Below are positions 7,351-14,256 of a DNA stretch of 20,877 bases, one piece after another. Every line of letters begins with the position of its first letter. The stretch's first letter is position 1. Origin of the DNA: a virus. Below the pieces are notes generated by a model. It ran no database searches and was not told where the DNA came from. It saw only the letters and a list, made by a program, of their open reading frames with translations. The position numbers and the translations under genes were made by a program. The DNA lies in the IMG/VR virus record IMGVR_UViG_3300032523_000302, positions 1 to 20,877 of that record, one strand, 5' to 3'.

Positions 7351-7970
7351 ATATCAAATGATCTTTTTGTTTGTACGTTAGGTATTTCTATTCCTGTTTT
7401 AATCATCTCTAGAAATGGCTCAAAGCTTCTTTGTGAGATGTAGGTGAAGCTATTTTGTATAAAGCTCATTCGATTATCTCCATTCTTCACAGAAGCTTGC
7501 TTCTTTAGAAAAACATCTAGTAGTGTAGCATTTACAATATCATCTGCTGTATAATCTCCTTCAGCTAGTATTTTATTGAACTTGATACGACACTCTTCTC
7601 TGTTTCTTTTAAGTCCTCTTGAACCAGCAAACTTTTTACCATTGTGTTCAAAGTTATCTGTAGAAGGAAAAGCATTCCACCATGCATCAAAGTCTAATGA
7701 TTTTTGCTTTAGTTTCTTCATAGGCTCTTTCACCTCTGAATCAGCAAATGTCAACAACTCTCTACCCACCTGTGTAATCTCTTGTGTTACATCAGAGACA
7801 AGACCTTTCCTGACTAAAGACTGGTAGAGTCCAGCTATCTTCATACTTCCATCTGTTAATGATTGTATGTCAACATTGGCCTCTACGAGCTTTAATAAGA
7901 AAATGTGATCTAGACTATAGGATTGTTTGAGAAGTTGTTCAAAATGGGAGGGTGTCACATTGAACTTCAT
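7347..7970 (-). CDS. Putative replication accessory / helicase-loader-like protein
   Basis: 207 residues from ATG 7970. The N-terminal 75 residues look like a winged helix (LKLVEANVDIQSL, KIAGLYQSLVRKGLV, then VTQEITQVGRELL). The C-terminal half contains DFDAWWNAFPSTDNF, then GSRGLKRNREECRIKF and ILAEGDYTADDIVNAT, a Trp/Pro plus helical layout common at the C-terminus of phage replication initiator or helicase-loading proteins. It is translationally coupled to the DnaB-type gene (ATGA), which supports a role in loading that helicase. The DNA-binding and loader roles are inferred; no enzymatic motif is seen. Confidence 0.6.
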   Translation of the reverse strand: MKFNVTPSHFEQLLKQSYSLDHIFLLKLVEANVDIQSLTDGSMKIAGLYQSLVRKGLVSDVTQEITQVGRELLTFADSEVKEPMKKLKQKSLDFDAWWNAFPSTDNFEHNGKKFAGSRGLKRNREECRIKFNKILAEGDYTADDIVNATLLDVFLKKQASVKNGDNRMSFIQNSFTYISQRSFEPFLEMIKTGIEIPNVQTKRSFDI

Positions 7971-8115
7971 TGTTCTTCTCTGTGGTTAGGATGATTTTTG
8001 CAGGTTTTCTTTTCTCATATTCGTGGTTTGCTTGTTCCACTTCTTCTCTCTTTTGCAATCGTATAATTGCAACCTCCCTAATGGGAACATGTTCATGGTC
8101 TTCGTGTACGTTCAT
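7939..8115 (-). CDS. Small charged hypothetical protein
   Basis: 58 residues from ATG 8115, in a gap that would otherwise be empty. The protein begins MNVHEDHEHVPIREVAIIRL and continues as a highly charged helix (QKREEVEQANHEYEKRK) to end in CDTLPF. Its start is fused to the stop of the upstream membrane peptide gene (ATGA), and its end overlaps the replication accessory gene by 32 bases, which fits the packed organisation of this block. I do not recognise a family, and no membrane segment or metal site is seen. Confidence 0.6.
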   Translation of the reverse strand: MNVHEDHEHVPIREVAIIRLQKREEVEQANHEYEKRKPAKIILTTEKNNEVQCDTLPF

Positions 8116-8207
8116 CGTCTTCTATCGTTTTTGTTTACAAATTCTATGATTAAAATCATTAATACTGTAATAAAGAAGCAATAGGTTACGAAAAAAAAGC
8201 CAATCAT
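8112..8207 (-). CDS. 31-residue single-pass membrane peptide
   Basis: ATG 8207 starts MIGFFFVTYCFFITVLMILI, a continuous hydrophobic helix of about 21 residues, followed by a short basic tail (EFVNKNDRRR). The TGA overlaps the next ATG (ATGA), and the gene starts four bases after the upstream stop, so although tiny it fits the coupled operon exactly. Membrane location is predicted from composition, with the positive tail probably cytoplasmic. Function is unknown. Confidence 0.55.
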   Translation of the reverse strand: MIGFFFVTYCFFITVLMILIIEFVNKNDRRR

Positions 8208-8210
8208 AGG

Positions 8211-8720
8211 TCAAAGTGTTAAAAGTCCAAAGTTTTTATCAAAGAACTCGTATGTTTCACGAGCCTTTGCACCGTTGAATCTAAAAACTTTTTTCAATAT
8301 TCCAAGAGCATAACTCTTAAATATTTCCTTTTGCTTCTTAGTCAGTTTCCATTCTTTCTTCCATTCTGTTTCTGTAACAGTGTTTGCTATTGTTCTACCA
8401 ATAATGTTGAACTGATATTCCAAAAGATGTTCTGAAACATTTTCTCTAGTTATTGGAGGATGTGGGACATTTGTGAATTTTAAAAGCCTCACTTGGTTCT
8501 TAAACTCATCAACATCCCAAACATCAATCATAGCATTGTTCTTAATAGGCATCAATTTAATTGTGTCTGGCTTGGAATATATCACCACATGCACTACACC
8601 GTACAGATCAAAGTATCTACTTCCTCTTGCTATTGGAATTTTCATCAATCTTAGTTTTACAGGAATAAAAGTACGAGGAGATAATGTTTCTATTTGTGTA
8701 TAAAACTTTTCTTGTTCCAT
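8211..8720 (-). CDS. Hypothetical protein next to DNA polymerase
   Basis: 169 residues from ATG 8720, two bases after the polymerase stop. The N-terminal half is beta-rich (VKLRLMKIPIARG, LYGVVHVVIYSKPD) and the C-terminal half is helical and strongly basic (EWKKEWKLTKKQKEIFKSY). No family is recognised. The basic C-terminus and the position right behind the polymerase are consistent with a DNA-binding replication accessory, but that is context only. Confidence 0.75.
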   Translation of the reverse strand: MEQEKFYTQIETLSPRTFIPVKLRLMKIPIARGSRYFDLYGVVHVVIYSKPDTIKLMPIKNNAMIDVWDVDEFKNQVRLLKFTNVPHPPITRENVSEHLLEYQFNIIGRTIANTVTETEWKKEWKLTKKQKEIFKSYALGILKKVFRFNGAKARETYEFFDKNFGLLTL

Positions 8721-8722
8721 AA

Positions 8723-10690
8723 TTAAAATAAAGAAATTTGATTAGCTATTCTTTCTACTTTTCGTTTCTTACCTTTTGTAACAATCTTCAGCACAAGACT
8801 TTCAGCCTTATCAATGTAATACTGATAATTAATATTCATTGATTTGACATCTGTATTTGCAGGAAGATAGTTTACCACCTTACACAACCAATTACCAGCC
8901 TCCACTTGTGAGCTACTTGGTGCTGTAGAATCTGATTCTTGGTTCTTGATTTTCAATAACTTCTCACCATCACCACCACTTGTTACATAGTAGCGAATAA
9001 GTTTGTTGTAGACAGATGGTTCCATGCCTTTTCTATATCCTTCATAATGAAAATCACTTGTTGATTTCTGTCTTATACAAAAATCATAAGGACATCTATA
9101 AAGAGAAATAGTTTCAGAAATATCAACACCATCAACAAAGTAACGCTCAAGAGCAAGAGGAACAATTCTGGCTGACTTGTTTTTATGAAGTTCAAAATCC
9201 GTGAGGAAATCTCCTTTCTTCTTAATTTCTCCATCTGTTTTAATTGCTAAATAATCATTAACTGTTGAGAATATAATCTTTGTGTAATCAGCTCTTTCAA
9301 GCTCATATCCTGTAATCTTACACCACCAGGCATTAATCTTATCCATCTCAGCTAGTTTGCTCTTATGAATGTGGATTGTAACACCGTCAGTGTTAGCTGA
9401 TATGACACGTATTTCTTTAGCTTCATACGCTTCAATAAGCATCATCAAGGACAATTCTCCTGTGATGGTAGTAAACATAGTTAGTTGTCTATCATATATC
9501 CAACTATTCATGTCACTAGATTTACCATACACAGAGTTTACAGCAAGCTTCAATGCACCAACAATACCTCTAATCTTTTTATCATTCTTTGCAAAAGGCT
9601 TTAGTTCAAGACGCTTCTCATACATCTTTTTATAGCCTGTAAGGAACTCTTTACCTAAATGGTATGGATACTGCTTGTTGTTGATGATAATGGCAGGGTA
9701 GTAGCTAGAAACGTCCCAGTCAATGATGAGATGATCTTCATCCTCTTCAAATACTTCTGGTTTGTTTTCTGTGTGCAATCCACCCTTCATAAACGAATAC
9801 ACATTGTCATAGAAATGTATTTGTTCTTTGAAATCATCAGTCATTCCCATTTTCATACCTCTCAGTTTTTTAAGAAACTGATCTAGCTGAACAGTTTTAA
9901 ACTGAACATAAGGAGCTATACATTTATTCAGATATACATGAGATCTAAATTTACCTTTTCTAGGAAGTGTTTTAATATCTATCTTCTTCTCTTCAGAATA
10001 GTATTTCTTGATGATTTCATCACCAATCTTACTATCTGAATAGTTTATACATGGAATATCAAACTCTTTTTCTATGTCAAGTCTCAGCTGTATCTGATCA
10101 TTACCCTTGTACAACGGGTGTTCTGTTTCACCTATAGTCACCTTGTAAAATTCATAAGTGGCCATAACATCATTCTTACAATACTGACGTGTAAGCTTTC
10201 TATCTTCTAGGGTCATTCCCACCTTTGTGTGATGAATAGGCATCTCTTCAATGTTCTCAAGATCCATTTCAAACTCTAGTCTCTTTAGACTAACACGTCT
10301 ATTCTTATTGTCAAAGTGATGTATCTTGAATAAATCAATCTGCTTTAGAGATAGTTCTTCTTCGCGATATTCAGCAAACACATCATAATTAGCATCATGA
10401 ATAACATCCTGTGCTTTCTGAGCAATCATACTTGCTACATCTAGATTAGATTTTTCACCCCAGTCATGGCACTTTCTTAAGATCCACTCAACAACCTGGA
10501 TGTCAAATCTTAGATTGTTATAGCCCACCCAATAGAAATCCTTATATTTCTCACTGAATTCTATAAACTTATCTAGGTCGTATTTGCTTTTGCTCACTTC
10601 ATACTCATGATATGTATCCTCGTGAGGAATATAAATCCCCACGAGAAACATTTCTTTCAGAGTTTCAATGTCGTAAATTAAAACATTCAT
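8723..10690 (-). CDS. Family B DNA polymerase with 3'-5' exonuclease
   Basis: 655 residues from ATG 10690. Exonuclease motifs: Exo I DIET (7-10), Exo II YNNLRFDIQV near 58, Exo III YCKNDVMATYEF. Polymerase motifs: motif A DWDVSSYYPAIII, motif B KLAVNSVYGKSS, motif C ISANTDGVTI, where the usual DTD is NTD but the second Asp is kept. The spacing is compact, so no large insertions or terminal-protein-specific region are obvious. It should be the replicative, proofreading polymerase of the phage. Presence of PolB rather than PolA together with DnaB, primase and UDG matches a subset of crAss-like phages. It is preceded by a 65-base AT-rich gap that may hold a promoter. Confidence 0.92.
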   Translation of the reverse strand: MNVLIYDIETLKEMFLVGIYIPHEDTYHEYEVSKSKYDLDKFIEFSEKYKDFYWVGYNNLRFDIQVVEWILRKCHDWGEKSNLDVASMIAQKAQDVIHDANYDVFAEYREEELSLKQIDLFKIHHFDNKNRRVSLKRLEFEMDLENIEEMPIHHTKVGMTLEDRKLTRQYCKNDVMATYEFYKVTIGETEHPLYKGNDQIQLRLDIEKEFDIPCINYSDSKIGDEIIKKYYSEEKKIDIKTLPRKGKFRSHVYLNKCIAPYVQFKTVQLDQFLKKLRGMKMGMTDDFKEQIHFYDNVYSFMKGGLHTENKPEVFEEDEDHLIIDWDVSSYYPAIIINNKQYPYHLGKEFLTGYKKMYEKRLELKPFAKNDKKIRGIVGALKLAVNSVYGKSSDMNSWIYDRQLTMFTTITGELSLMMLIEAYEAKEIRVISANTDGVTIHIHKSKLAEMDKINAWWCKITGYELERADYTKIIFSTVNDYLAIKTDGEIKKKGDFLTDFELHKNKSARIVPLALERYFVDGVDISETISLYRCPYDFCIRQKSTSDFHYEGYRKGMEPSVYNKLIRYYVTSGGDGEKLLKIKNQESDSTAPSSSQVEAGNWLCKVVNYLPANTDVKSMNINYQYYIDKAESLVLKIVTKGKKRKVERIANQISLF

Positions 10691-10755
10691 ATGTTTGATT
10701 ATACACTATTCCCATTGGTTTTAAGTTTTTTCATTAGTAAAATACATAATATTAC

Positions 10756-11265
10756 TTATTCCTCCAAGTCTTCATCTTCTGCATTTAAATCTTCAATGAA
10801 GAAATATTTGAGAATCACTTCTTGATCTTCTGTGATGGTGAAAATGGTTTCGTCTTGATCATACGCTTGTTCATCAATCAGTATGGATATTTTACCACCA
10901 TTGTTCTGAATGATCCAGTTTGCATCATCAATATCAAACTCTCTAATTGAATCGTCATCATCTTGATGAATCCATCCTATTTCTGGCGAATATGCCACAA
11001 TTAAATCAGCTTCATCAGGATTATTCATTTCTAACGTAAGCATTGGTTCAACAGGGAATCCATGTTTATTCACGAAATCATCATATTCTTCTTCAATAAC
11101 ATCTTCTTCAAGAAGCCATAGTTCAACAAACTCTCTATCTGTTCCTGGATATAAGCTATTCATAAACCACATACCAGCCAACAAATCTTCAGGCTGGTAA
11201 AAGTTAACTTTTAAGTTAACCTCCAGCCACATGAGATGTCTCATATCAAATAACGACCCAGCCAT
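10756..11265 (-). CDS. Acidic hypothetical protein
   Basis: 169 residues from ATG 11265; an alternative ATG at 11244 (MRHLMWLEVNLK) would remove the 20-base overlap with the upstream gene. The protein is very acidic, ending in FFIEDLNAEDEDLEE, with runs such as LLEEDVIEEEYDDF and HQDDDDSIREFDIDD. No membrane segment or motif is seen. Strongly acidic small phage proteins sometimes mimic DNA to inhibit host nucleases or DNA-binding proteins, but nothing specific supports that here. It is the last gene before the polymerase and is separated from it by 65 bases. Confidence 0.7.
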   Translation of the reverse strand: MAGSLFDMRHLMWLEVNLKVNFYQPEDLLAGMWFMNSLYPGTDREFVELWLLEEDVIEEEYDDFVNKHGFPVEPMLTLEMNNPDEADLIVAYSPEIGWIHQDDDDSIREFDIDDANWIIQNNGGKISILIDEQAYDQDETIFTITEDQEVILKYFFIEDLNAEDEDLEE

Positions 11266-11491
11266 TGTCTTTGTCTAGTTTATCTTGAATATCCATCCAA
11301 TACGTATGACCTTCGTTTGATTTCTCCCAAACAAACGCAGAATAAAGAAATTCATTCTCGAACACATTCACAGTTGAAGGATCTATTACTACACCTTCTT
11401 GATTTTCCATATTAGCAAAGAATTTGTCTGCATTGTCTTTGTCTAGATATACATCTGCCCAATGCTTGTAGGTGCTTAGTTGTTTTTCCAT
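11246..11491 (-). CDS. Hypothetical protein
   Basis: 81 residues from ATG 11491. It contains aromatic patches (YKHWADVYLDKDNADKFF, AFVWEKSNEGHTYWMDIQ) and is mildly acidic. No known motif. It overlaps both neighbours by 16-20 bases, as expected in this tightly packed set of small early genes. Function unknown. Confidence 0.65.
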   Translation of the reverse strand: MEKQLSTYKHWADVYLDKDNADKFFANMENQEGVVIDPSTVNVFENEFLYSAFVWEKSNEGHTYWMDIQDKLDKDNGWVVI

Positions 11492-11619
11492 GATGGGTCT
11501 GGTTTTCTTGCTTCAGTGAATATTTGTTCCATTACTTCATTGAACCCGTAGGTTCCTTTAATTGTGCTTTTAACACCTCTTGGTTCTAAGTCTCCTGTTC
11601 TTTTAATTTGTTTCTTCAT
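11476..11619 (-). CDS. 47-residue basic hypothetical protein
   Basis: ATG 11619 gives MKKQIKRTGDLEPRGVKSTI followed by GTYGFNEVMEQIFTEARKP and a stop at 11476. It fills an otherwise empty 110-base gap and overlaps the genes on both sides by 16-17 bases, the same pattern as the rest of the run. The N-terminus is very basic. No family is recognised; reality is supported by position and sensible composition only. Confidence 0.5.
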   Translation of the reverse strand: MKKQIKRTGDLEPRGVKSTIKGTYGFNEVMEQIFTEARKPDPSWKNN

Positions 11620-11869
11620 TTTCTTTGTATGTTTTGTTGTAATATTTTTCTGCTAACATTCTGTCACTTTCTTCTGATAAATGGGAATATCCACCTCCTT
11701 CAATCCAAGATTCTTTAATCTGATCCTTCTCTTCATTAAGCAACTCGTACAATAATCTCTCAATCTGCTGAAGATGATGAGCGGTATGCTTGCCCATCAA
11801 AGTTTCGTCTATTGATTCTATTCTACTTCTCACCATCACAATGGCCTGTTGTATCGCTGTCTGCTTCAT
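11603..11869 (-). CDS. MKQTA-family small phage protein
   Basis: 88 residues from ATG 11869. It opens MKQTAIQQAIVMVRSRIESI and ends with AEKYYNKTYKENEETN. The same opening (MKQTA plus a hydrophobic helix) and similar tail (NYNETYGDE) occur in the gene at 12797-13036, so the two are paralogous. Small proteins with this MKQTAVEW-like start recur in Bacteroidetes phages and prophages as far as I know; no function is established. Overlaps the cysteine-rich gene upstream by 47 bases. Confidence 0.7.
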   Translation of the reverse strand: MKQTAIQQAIVMVRSRIESIDETLMGKHTAHHLQQIERLLYELLNEEKDQIKESWIEGGGYSHLSEESDRMLAEKYYNKTYKENEETN

Positions 11870-12059
11870 CTTTCATTATGTCTTTTAGTTGATTCCAAAT
11901 ACTTTCTGCATTCTCTCCCCAATAGTACTCACATTTACCATCTTTAATTGGGGCTTTCATAAAATATGATTGCATATATTCGCTAGGTCTTGCTGTAAAC
12001 CTATAACATTTTTCTCTCTGGGGACAATTTGTCCCTGGGCACATTGTGATATCAGGCAT
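11823..12059 (-). CDS. Cysteine-containing small phage protein (MPDITMCxGTNCP type)
   Basis: 78 residues from ATG 12059. The N-terminal half carries MCPGTNCPQREKCYRFTA and later DGKCEYYWG, that is, four Cys in the first 50 residues that could hold a zinc ion or an iron-sulphur centre. This recurring Bacteroidetes phage protein type begins in the same manner; its role is not known to me. The tail (DSDTTGHCDGEK) overlaps the next gene. Start overlaps the stop of the MSGGHF-type gene by 8 bases. Confidence 0.75.
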   Translation of the reverse strand: MPDITMCPGTNCPQREKCYRFTARPSEYMQSYFMKAPIKDGKCEYYWGENAESIWNQLKDIMKDEADSDTTGHCDGEK

Positions 12060-12366
12060 TTCTATATTCGTTTAGTTCTTCGTTTAATCTTTCCAAAAAG
12101 GATTCTTCTCCATCATCTCCACATAATAGCCAATCAATTCTTTGAGCGTATATAGCTGCAATTCTAAGATACTCAATCCCTTTCTTAAACTCTTCGATAA
12201 TTTCTTCAGGATATTCGTAGTGGTGAGTAGGCTTGTGATCATCCCAATAATAATCTTTTATCTCCTGTTCTGTAAGTGCTCTACCACTATCTTCTATCTC
12301 TCTTTGAATATCATCCGCTATAGGATCTATTCTTCGTTGATCGTAATTAAAGTGTCCTCCGCTCAT
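12052..12366 (-). CDS. MSGGHF-type small phage protein
   Basis: 104 residues from ATG 12366, opening MSGGHFNYDQRRIDPIADDI. This start is characteristic of a widespread family of uncharacterised Bacteroidetes phage/prophage proteins. The rest is acidic and helical (EEIIEEFKKGIEYLRIAAIY) and includes a central HH pair and an IDWLLCGDDGEESF segment. ATGA overlap with the upstream gene and an 8-base overlap with the downstream gene place it firmly in the operon. Function unknown. Confidence 0.8.
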   Translation of the reverse strand: MSGGHFNYDQRRIDPIADDIQREIEDSGRALTEQEIKDYYWDDHKPTHHYEYPEEIIEEFKKGIEYLRIAAIYAQRIDWLLCGDDGEESFLERLNEELNEYRNA

Positions 12367-12572
12367 AGTTTCTCTAGTTCTTGTTTAACTTCTTGCCAAT
12401 ATTCAATTCTACAACTCCAATCTGAATAATAATAGTCAAAGACATTTAGTCTTAGAATCTCATCTACTGATATTAATGCACATTGCTGAGCATTATGAAC
12501 ATATGGGTGATGTGTGGTGTCAGGATTATTAAATTTCTCAAATAACTCTTCTGCTTTTTCTTTAGGTGTCAT
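12363..12572 (-). CDS. MTPKEKAEELFEKF-type small phage protein
   Basis: 69 residues from ATG 12572. The start MTPKEKAEELFEKFNN, the central AQQCALISVDEILRLN and the end YWQEVKQELEKL match a small helical protein type that I recognise from many Bacteroidetes phages and genomes, annotated only as hypothetical. It overlaps the next upstream gene by 11 bases and the downstream one by ATGA. No catalytic or membrane motif. Confidence 0.8.
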   Translation of the reverse strand: MTPKEKAEELFEKFNNPDTTHHPYVHNAQQCALISVDEILRLNVFDYYYSDWSCRIEYWQEVKQELEKL

Positions 12573-12804
12573 ATCTAATTACATTAATAATATTTCCATG
12601 TTCATCTCTATAAGTTACTGTTCCATCATTGTGGAATCTCATTCGCTCTTGTGAGCCTGATATTAGTTTTATGTTGGCTGTATCAGAAGTTGAGTCAGTA
12701 GTTATTTTTGTGGTCGCAATTTGCGACTGCAAATTCTCTGCTAATAATACAGGGGTTAAAGTGGATAGTAATCCTAACCTCTTTAGAAAGCTTTTTCTAT
12801 TCAT
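12562..12804 (-). CDS. Small exported protein with Tat/Sec-like signal
   Basis: 80 residues from ATG 12804; a longer frame begins at ATG 12834 but the later start makes an ATGAATAG overlap with the upstream stop. The N-terminus MNRKSFLKRLGLLSTLTPVL combines an RK-x-F-L-K motif like a twin-arginine signal with a short hydrophobic core and a polar region (AENLQSQ), so the protein is probably exported. The mature part is Thr/Ser-rich, then has GSQERMRFHNDGTVTYRDE, similar in style to tail-fibre strands. A phage-encoded exported protein could act in superinfection exclusion or surface modification, but this is inference. Confidence 0.6.
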   Translation of the reverse strand: MNRKSFLKRLGLLSTLTPVLLAENLQSQIATTKITTDSTSDTANIKLISGSQERMRFHNDGTVTYRDEHGNIINVIRYDT

Positions 12805-13036
12805 CTCCGTAGGTTTCGTTATAGTTTTGTTCATTTATGTAATTATCTGCATCATTAATGTGATTACATAGACCGTCAGCATGGCCTGCATTATAATCCA
12901 TTATTCTTTGCTCCTTCTCCATCTCTTTGGCTTGCTCAAGTATATCATGTGGTATCTGTCTTCTACCTTGAATAAAACCTACACATATAGGACTGTACAA
13001 CATTCTTACTAACCATTCTACTGCTGTCTGTTTCAT
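12797..13036 (-). CDS. MKQTA-family small phage protein (second copy)
   Basis: 79 residues from ATG 13036. It opens MKQTAVEWLVRMLYSPICVG, continues with ILEQAKEMEKEQRIMDYNAG and ends YNETYGDE. It shares its opening and tail with the gene at 11603-11869, indicating an old duplication or two members of the same family. The AKEMEKEQ core is typical of this Bacteroidetes phage family. Coupled by ATGA to the small gene upstream. Function unknown. Confidence 0.75.
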   Translation of the reverse strand: MKQTAVEWLVRMLYSPICVGFIQGRRQIPHDILEQAKEMEKEQRIMDYNAGHADGLCNHINDADNYINEQNYNETYGDE

Positions 13037-13185
13037 AGCTTATCAATTAGATTGTTTATGTTCTCATCTGATAGAAAGTTCTCTTTATCAGCATTCCAAT
13101 ACTCTAGGTACCTGTCCCTGTGTACAGCATACCATTTTTGTGTGTGTTCATTCCAATGAAACACATAATTCCAAATCTTTTCCAT
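13033..13185 (-). CDS. 50-residue aromatic hypothetical protein
   Basis: The best start is ATG 13185 (MEKIWNYVFHWNEHTQKWYA). The frame stays open further upstream to 13314, but that part lies in a strongly structured segment and reads like non-coding sequence. The protein is Trp/Tyr-rich and ends with an acidic helix (FLSDENINNLIDKL). The start is preceded on its strand by an A-rich run (AATTAAAAAAAACA), a typical Bacteroidetes leader. Coupled to the MKQTA gene by ATGA. Family not identified. Confidence 0.65.
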   Translation of the reverse strand: MEKIWNYVFHWNEHTQKWYAVHRDRYLEYWNADKENFLSDENINNLIDKL

Positions 13186-13203
13186 ATTGTTTTTTTTAAT
13201 TGT

Positions 13204-13336
13204 GGCATTTATGCCGTAATAAGAAAGGCTACCTGCTAACAACTCACACCCTAATTGCAGGCAGGTAGGGTCCCTTAGCCTTGTAGTCAGAGCAGGTTCT
13301 GATCCTGCACGCACATCTAAGGTTATCTCAATGTGC
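13204..13336. other. Structured RNA-like element, possible leader
   Basis: Four strong stems lie in a 133-base gene-free segment: GGCAT/ATGCC (13204-13215), CTACCTGC/GCAGGTAG (13229-13236 with 13261-13268), GCAGG/CCTGC with loop TTCTGAT (13292-13308), and GCACAT/ATGTGC (13311-13336). AAGGCTA 13225-13231 can instead pair with TAGCCTT 13276-13282, sharing bases with the second stem, so two folds compete. On the minus strand this sits in the 5' leader of the 50-residue gene and could be a cis-regulator. On the plus strand the GCAGG stem with loop TTCTGAT matches the anticodon arm of tRNA-Gln(CUG), but I find no matching acceptor, D or T arms. Confidence 0.5.
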
Positions 13337-13398
13337 CATTACTTTTGACAAGCAGCTCCAATGTGTGTCTCCATTCCACCACCTGACTAAATTTACCA

Positions 13399-13602
13399 TT
13401 ATTCTTCTAAGAATTCAATTTTTGTAGGACTTCCTGTAAGCTTCTTGTATTGAATCTGTGTCACCGCAGTTTTAGTAGCTTCACCATATGCTTTAACAGC
13501 AATCATTGCTGCTTTCAAGTCTTTTGACTGATCATATTTTGATTTTGCATCGTCACCAATTTGAACGAGCTTTTCTCTAATTGATAGAATTTTCTGTGCC
13601 AT
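13399..13602 (-). CDS. Small conserved-looking phage protein
   Basis: 67 residues from ATG 13602. It reads as two helices (LSIREKLVQIGDDAKSKY and LKAAMIAVKAYGEATKTAV) followed by QYKKLTGSPTKIEFLEE. The KAYGEATKTA...QYKKLTG segment seems familiar from Bacteroidetes phage proteins, but I cannot name a family. No metal-binding or catalytic residues. It lies between the structured element and the putative homing-endonuclease gene, 17 bases from the latter. Confidence 0.7.
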   Translation of the reverse strand: MAQKILSIREKLVQIGDDAKSKYDQSKDLKAAMIAVKAYGEATKTAVTQIQYKKLTGSPTKIEFLEE

Positions 13603-13619
13603 AGTTGTTTTTGATTAAA

Positions 13620-14150
13620 TTATTTTAAGCTGTTTACATTAAGATTATGTTCTTTTGCGATTTTTCTTTTTAGTAGAATAAGATTTCTATGATGTTCATA
13701 AAGTTCATCTGATAAATCATTAACAGAAATACCTAATAAACCAGCAATTGAATGCTTTGGCATCGTACTCTTTGATTTTTCATAATGTTTTTTTCTATTA
13801 ATTATTGTTTTTTCAGGATTTTTAGTTCTGCATCTCTTGATTACTTTTTGATGTTGCAGATTTTTACAATCATTGCAGTATAAATAAAGTAGTTGAGTTA
13901 CAAGATTTGAACATTCTGAATTTTTACAAGGCTTAAATCCGTAATAATCAATCAGTAACTTATTATTACCATAACGTTTTCCATTTAATACAATCTGAAA
14001 AGTTGTCCCTCTTGGATCTTTACTACCTTGAAGAATTGATTTTTCATAAACTCTTTTTTGATTTCTTAGAATTTTATAATGTTTAATCACAACACCATCT
14101 TCTCTGATTGAATACTGCTCATTTGTTCCTTCAATGAATTTCTCTATCAT
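13620..14150 (-). CDS. Putative homing-endonuclease-type protein (NUMOD4-like, zinc-binding)
   Basis: 176 residues from ATG 14150. The N-terminus YSIREDGVVIKHYKILRN then FQIVLNGKRYGNNKLLIDYY resembles the NUMOD4-style region that begins many phage HNH homing endonucleases. It is followed by a four-Cys cluster (CKNSEC ... CNDC, residues about 93-114), a basic stretch and a C-terminal helical segment (LLGISVNDLSDELYEHH) that may bind DNA. No clear HNH triad is visible, so it may be a relic or a different nuclease type. The gene is more AT-rich than its neighbours, sits directly after a terminator, and does not overlap adjacent genes, all signs of a mobile insertion. Confidence 0.5.
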   Translation of the reverse strand: MIEKFIEGTNEQYSIREDGVVIKHYKILRNQKRVYEKSILQGSKDPRGTTFQIVLNGKRYGNNKLLIDYYGFKPCKNSECSNLVTQLLYLYCNDCKNLQHQKVIKRCRTKNPEKTIINRKKHYEKSKSTMPKHSIAGLLGISVNDLSDELYEHHRNLILLKRKIAKEHNLNVNSLK

Positions 14151-14173
14151 AGTTTTGTAAGTTTAAATTAAAT

Positions 14174-14205
14174 AAAAAAGCTCTCCCTTGTGGAGAACTT
14201 TTTGT
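14174..14205 (-). terminator. Intrinsic terminator, probably bidirectional
   Basis: Stem AAAGCTCTCC (14177-14186) pairs with GGAGAACTTT (14192-14201) across a 5-base loop. On the minus strand there is only one G-U wobble, and TTTTTT follows. On the plus strand TTTTTG follows, with one mismatch in the stem. It closes the leftward small-gene run coming from 16.5 kb, 55 bases after the stop of the gene at 14257, just before the putative endonuclease gene. Confidence 0.75.
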
Positions 14206-14256
14206 CACTGGAAAGCACTGACGACTTAGTTTAACATCAAACCCTATTTATTGTCA

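Noticed and set aside
11200-11222. Perfect palindrome GTTAACTTTTAAGTTAAC as an operator
   Set aside because: It lies within a coding region encoding a repeated Val-Asn and Leu-Lys pattern and has no second copy or promoter nearby; probably a by-product of codon repetition.
13186-13314. Upstream extension of the 50-residue gene to 13314
   Set aside because: The extra 43 codons fall in the hairpin-rich element and read like antisense of a tRNA-type sequence rather than protein; a good ATG with an A-rich leader exists at 13185.
13251-13336. Complete tRNA gene
   Set aside because: Only an anticodon-like arm is convincing; no 7-bp acceptor pairing, canonical D arm or TTCRA T-loop could be placed on either strand.
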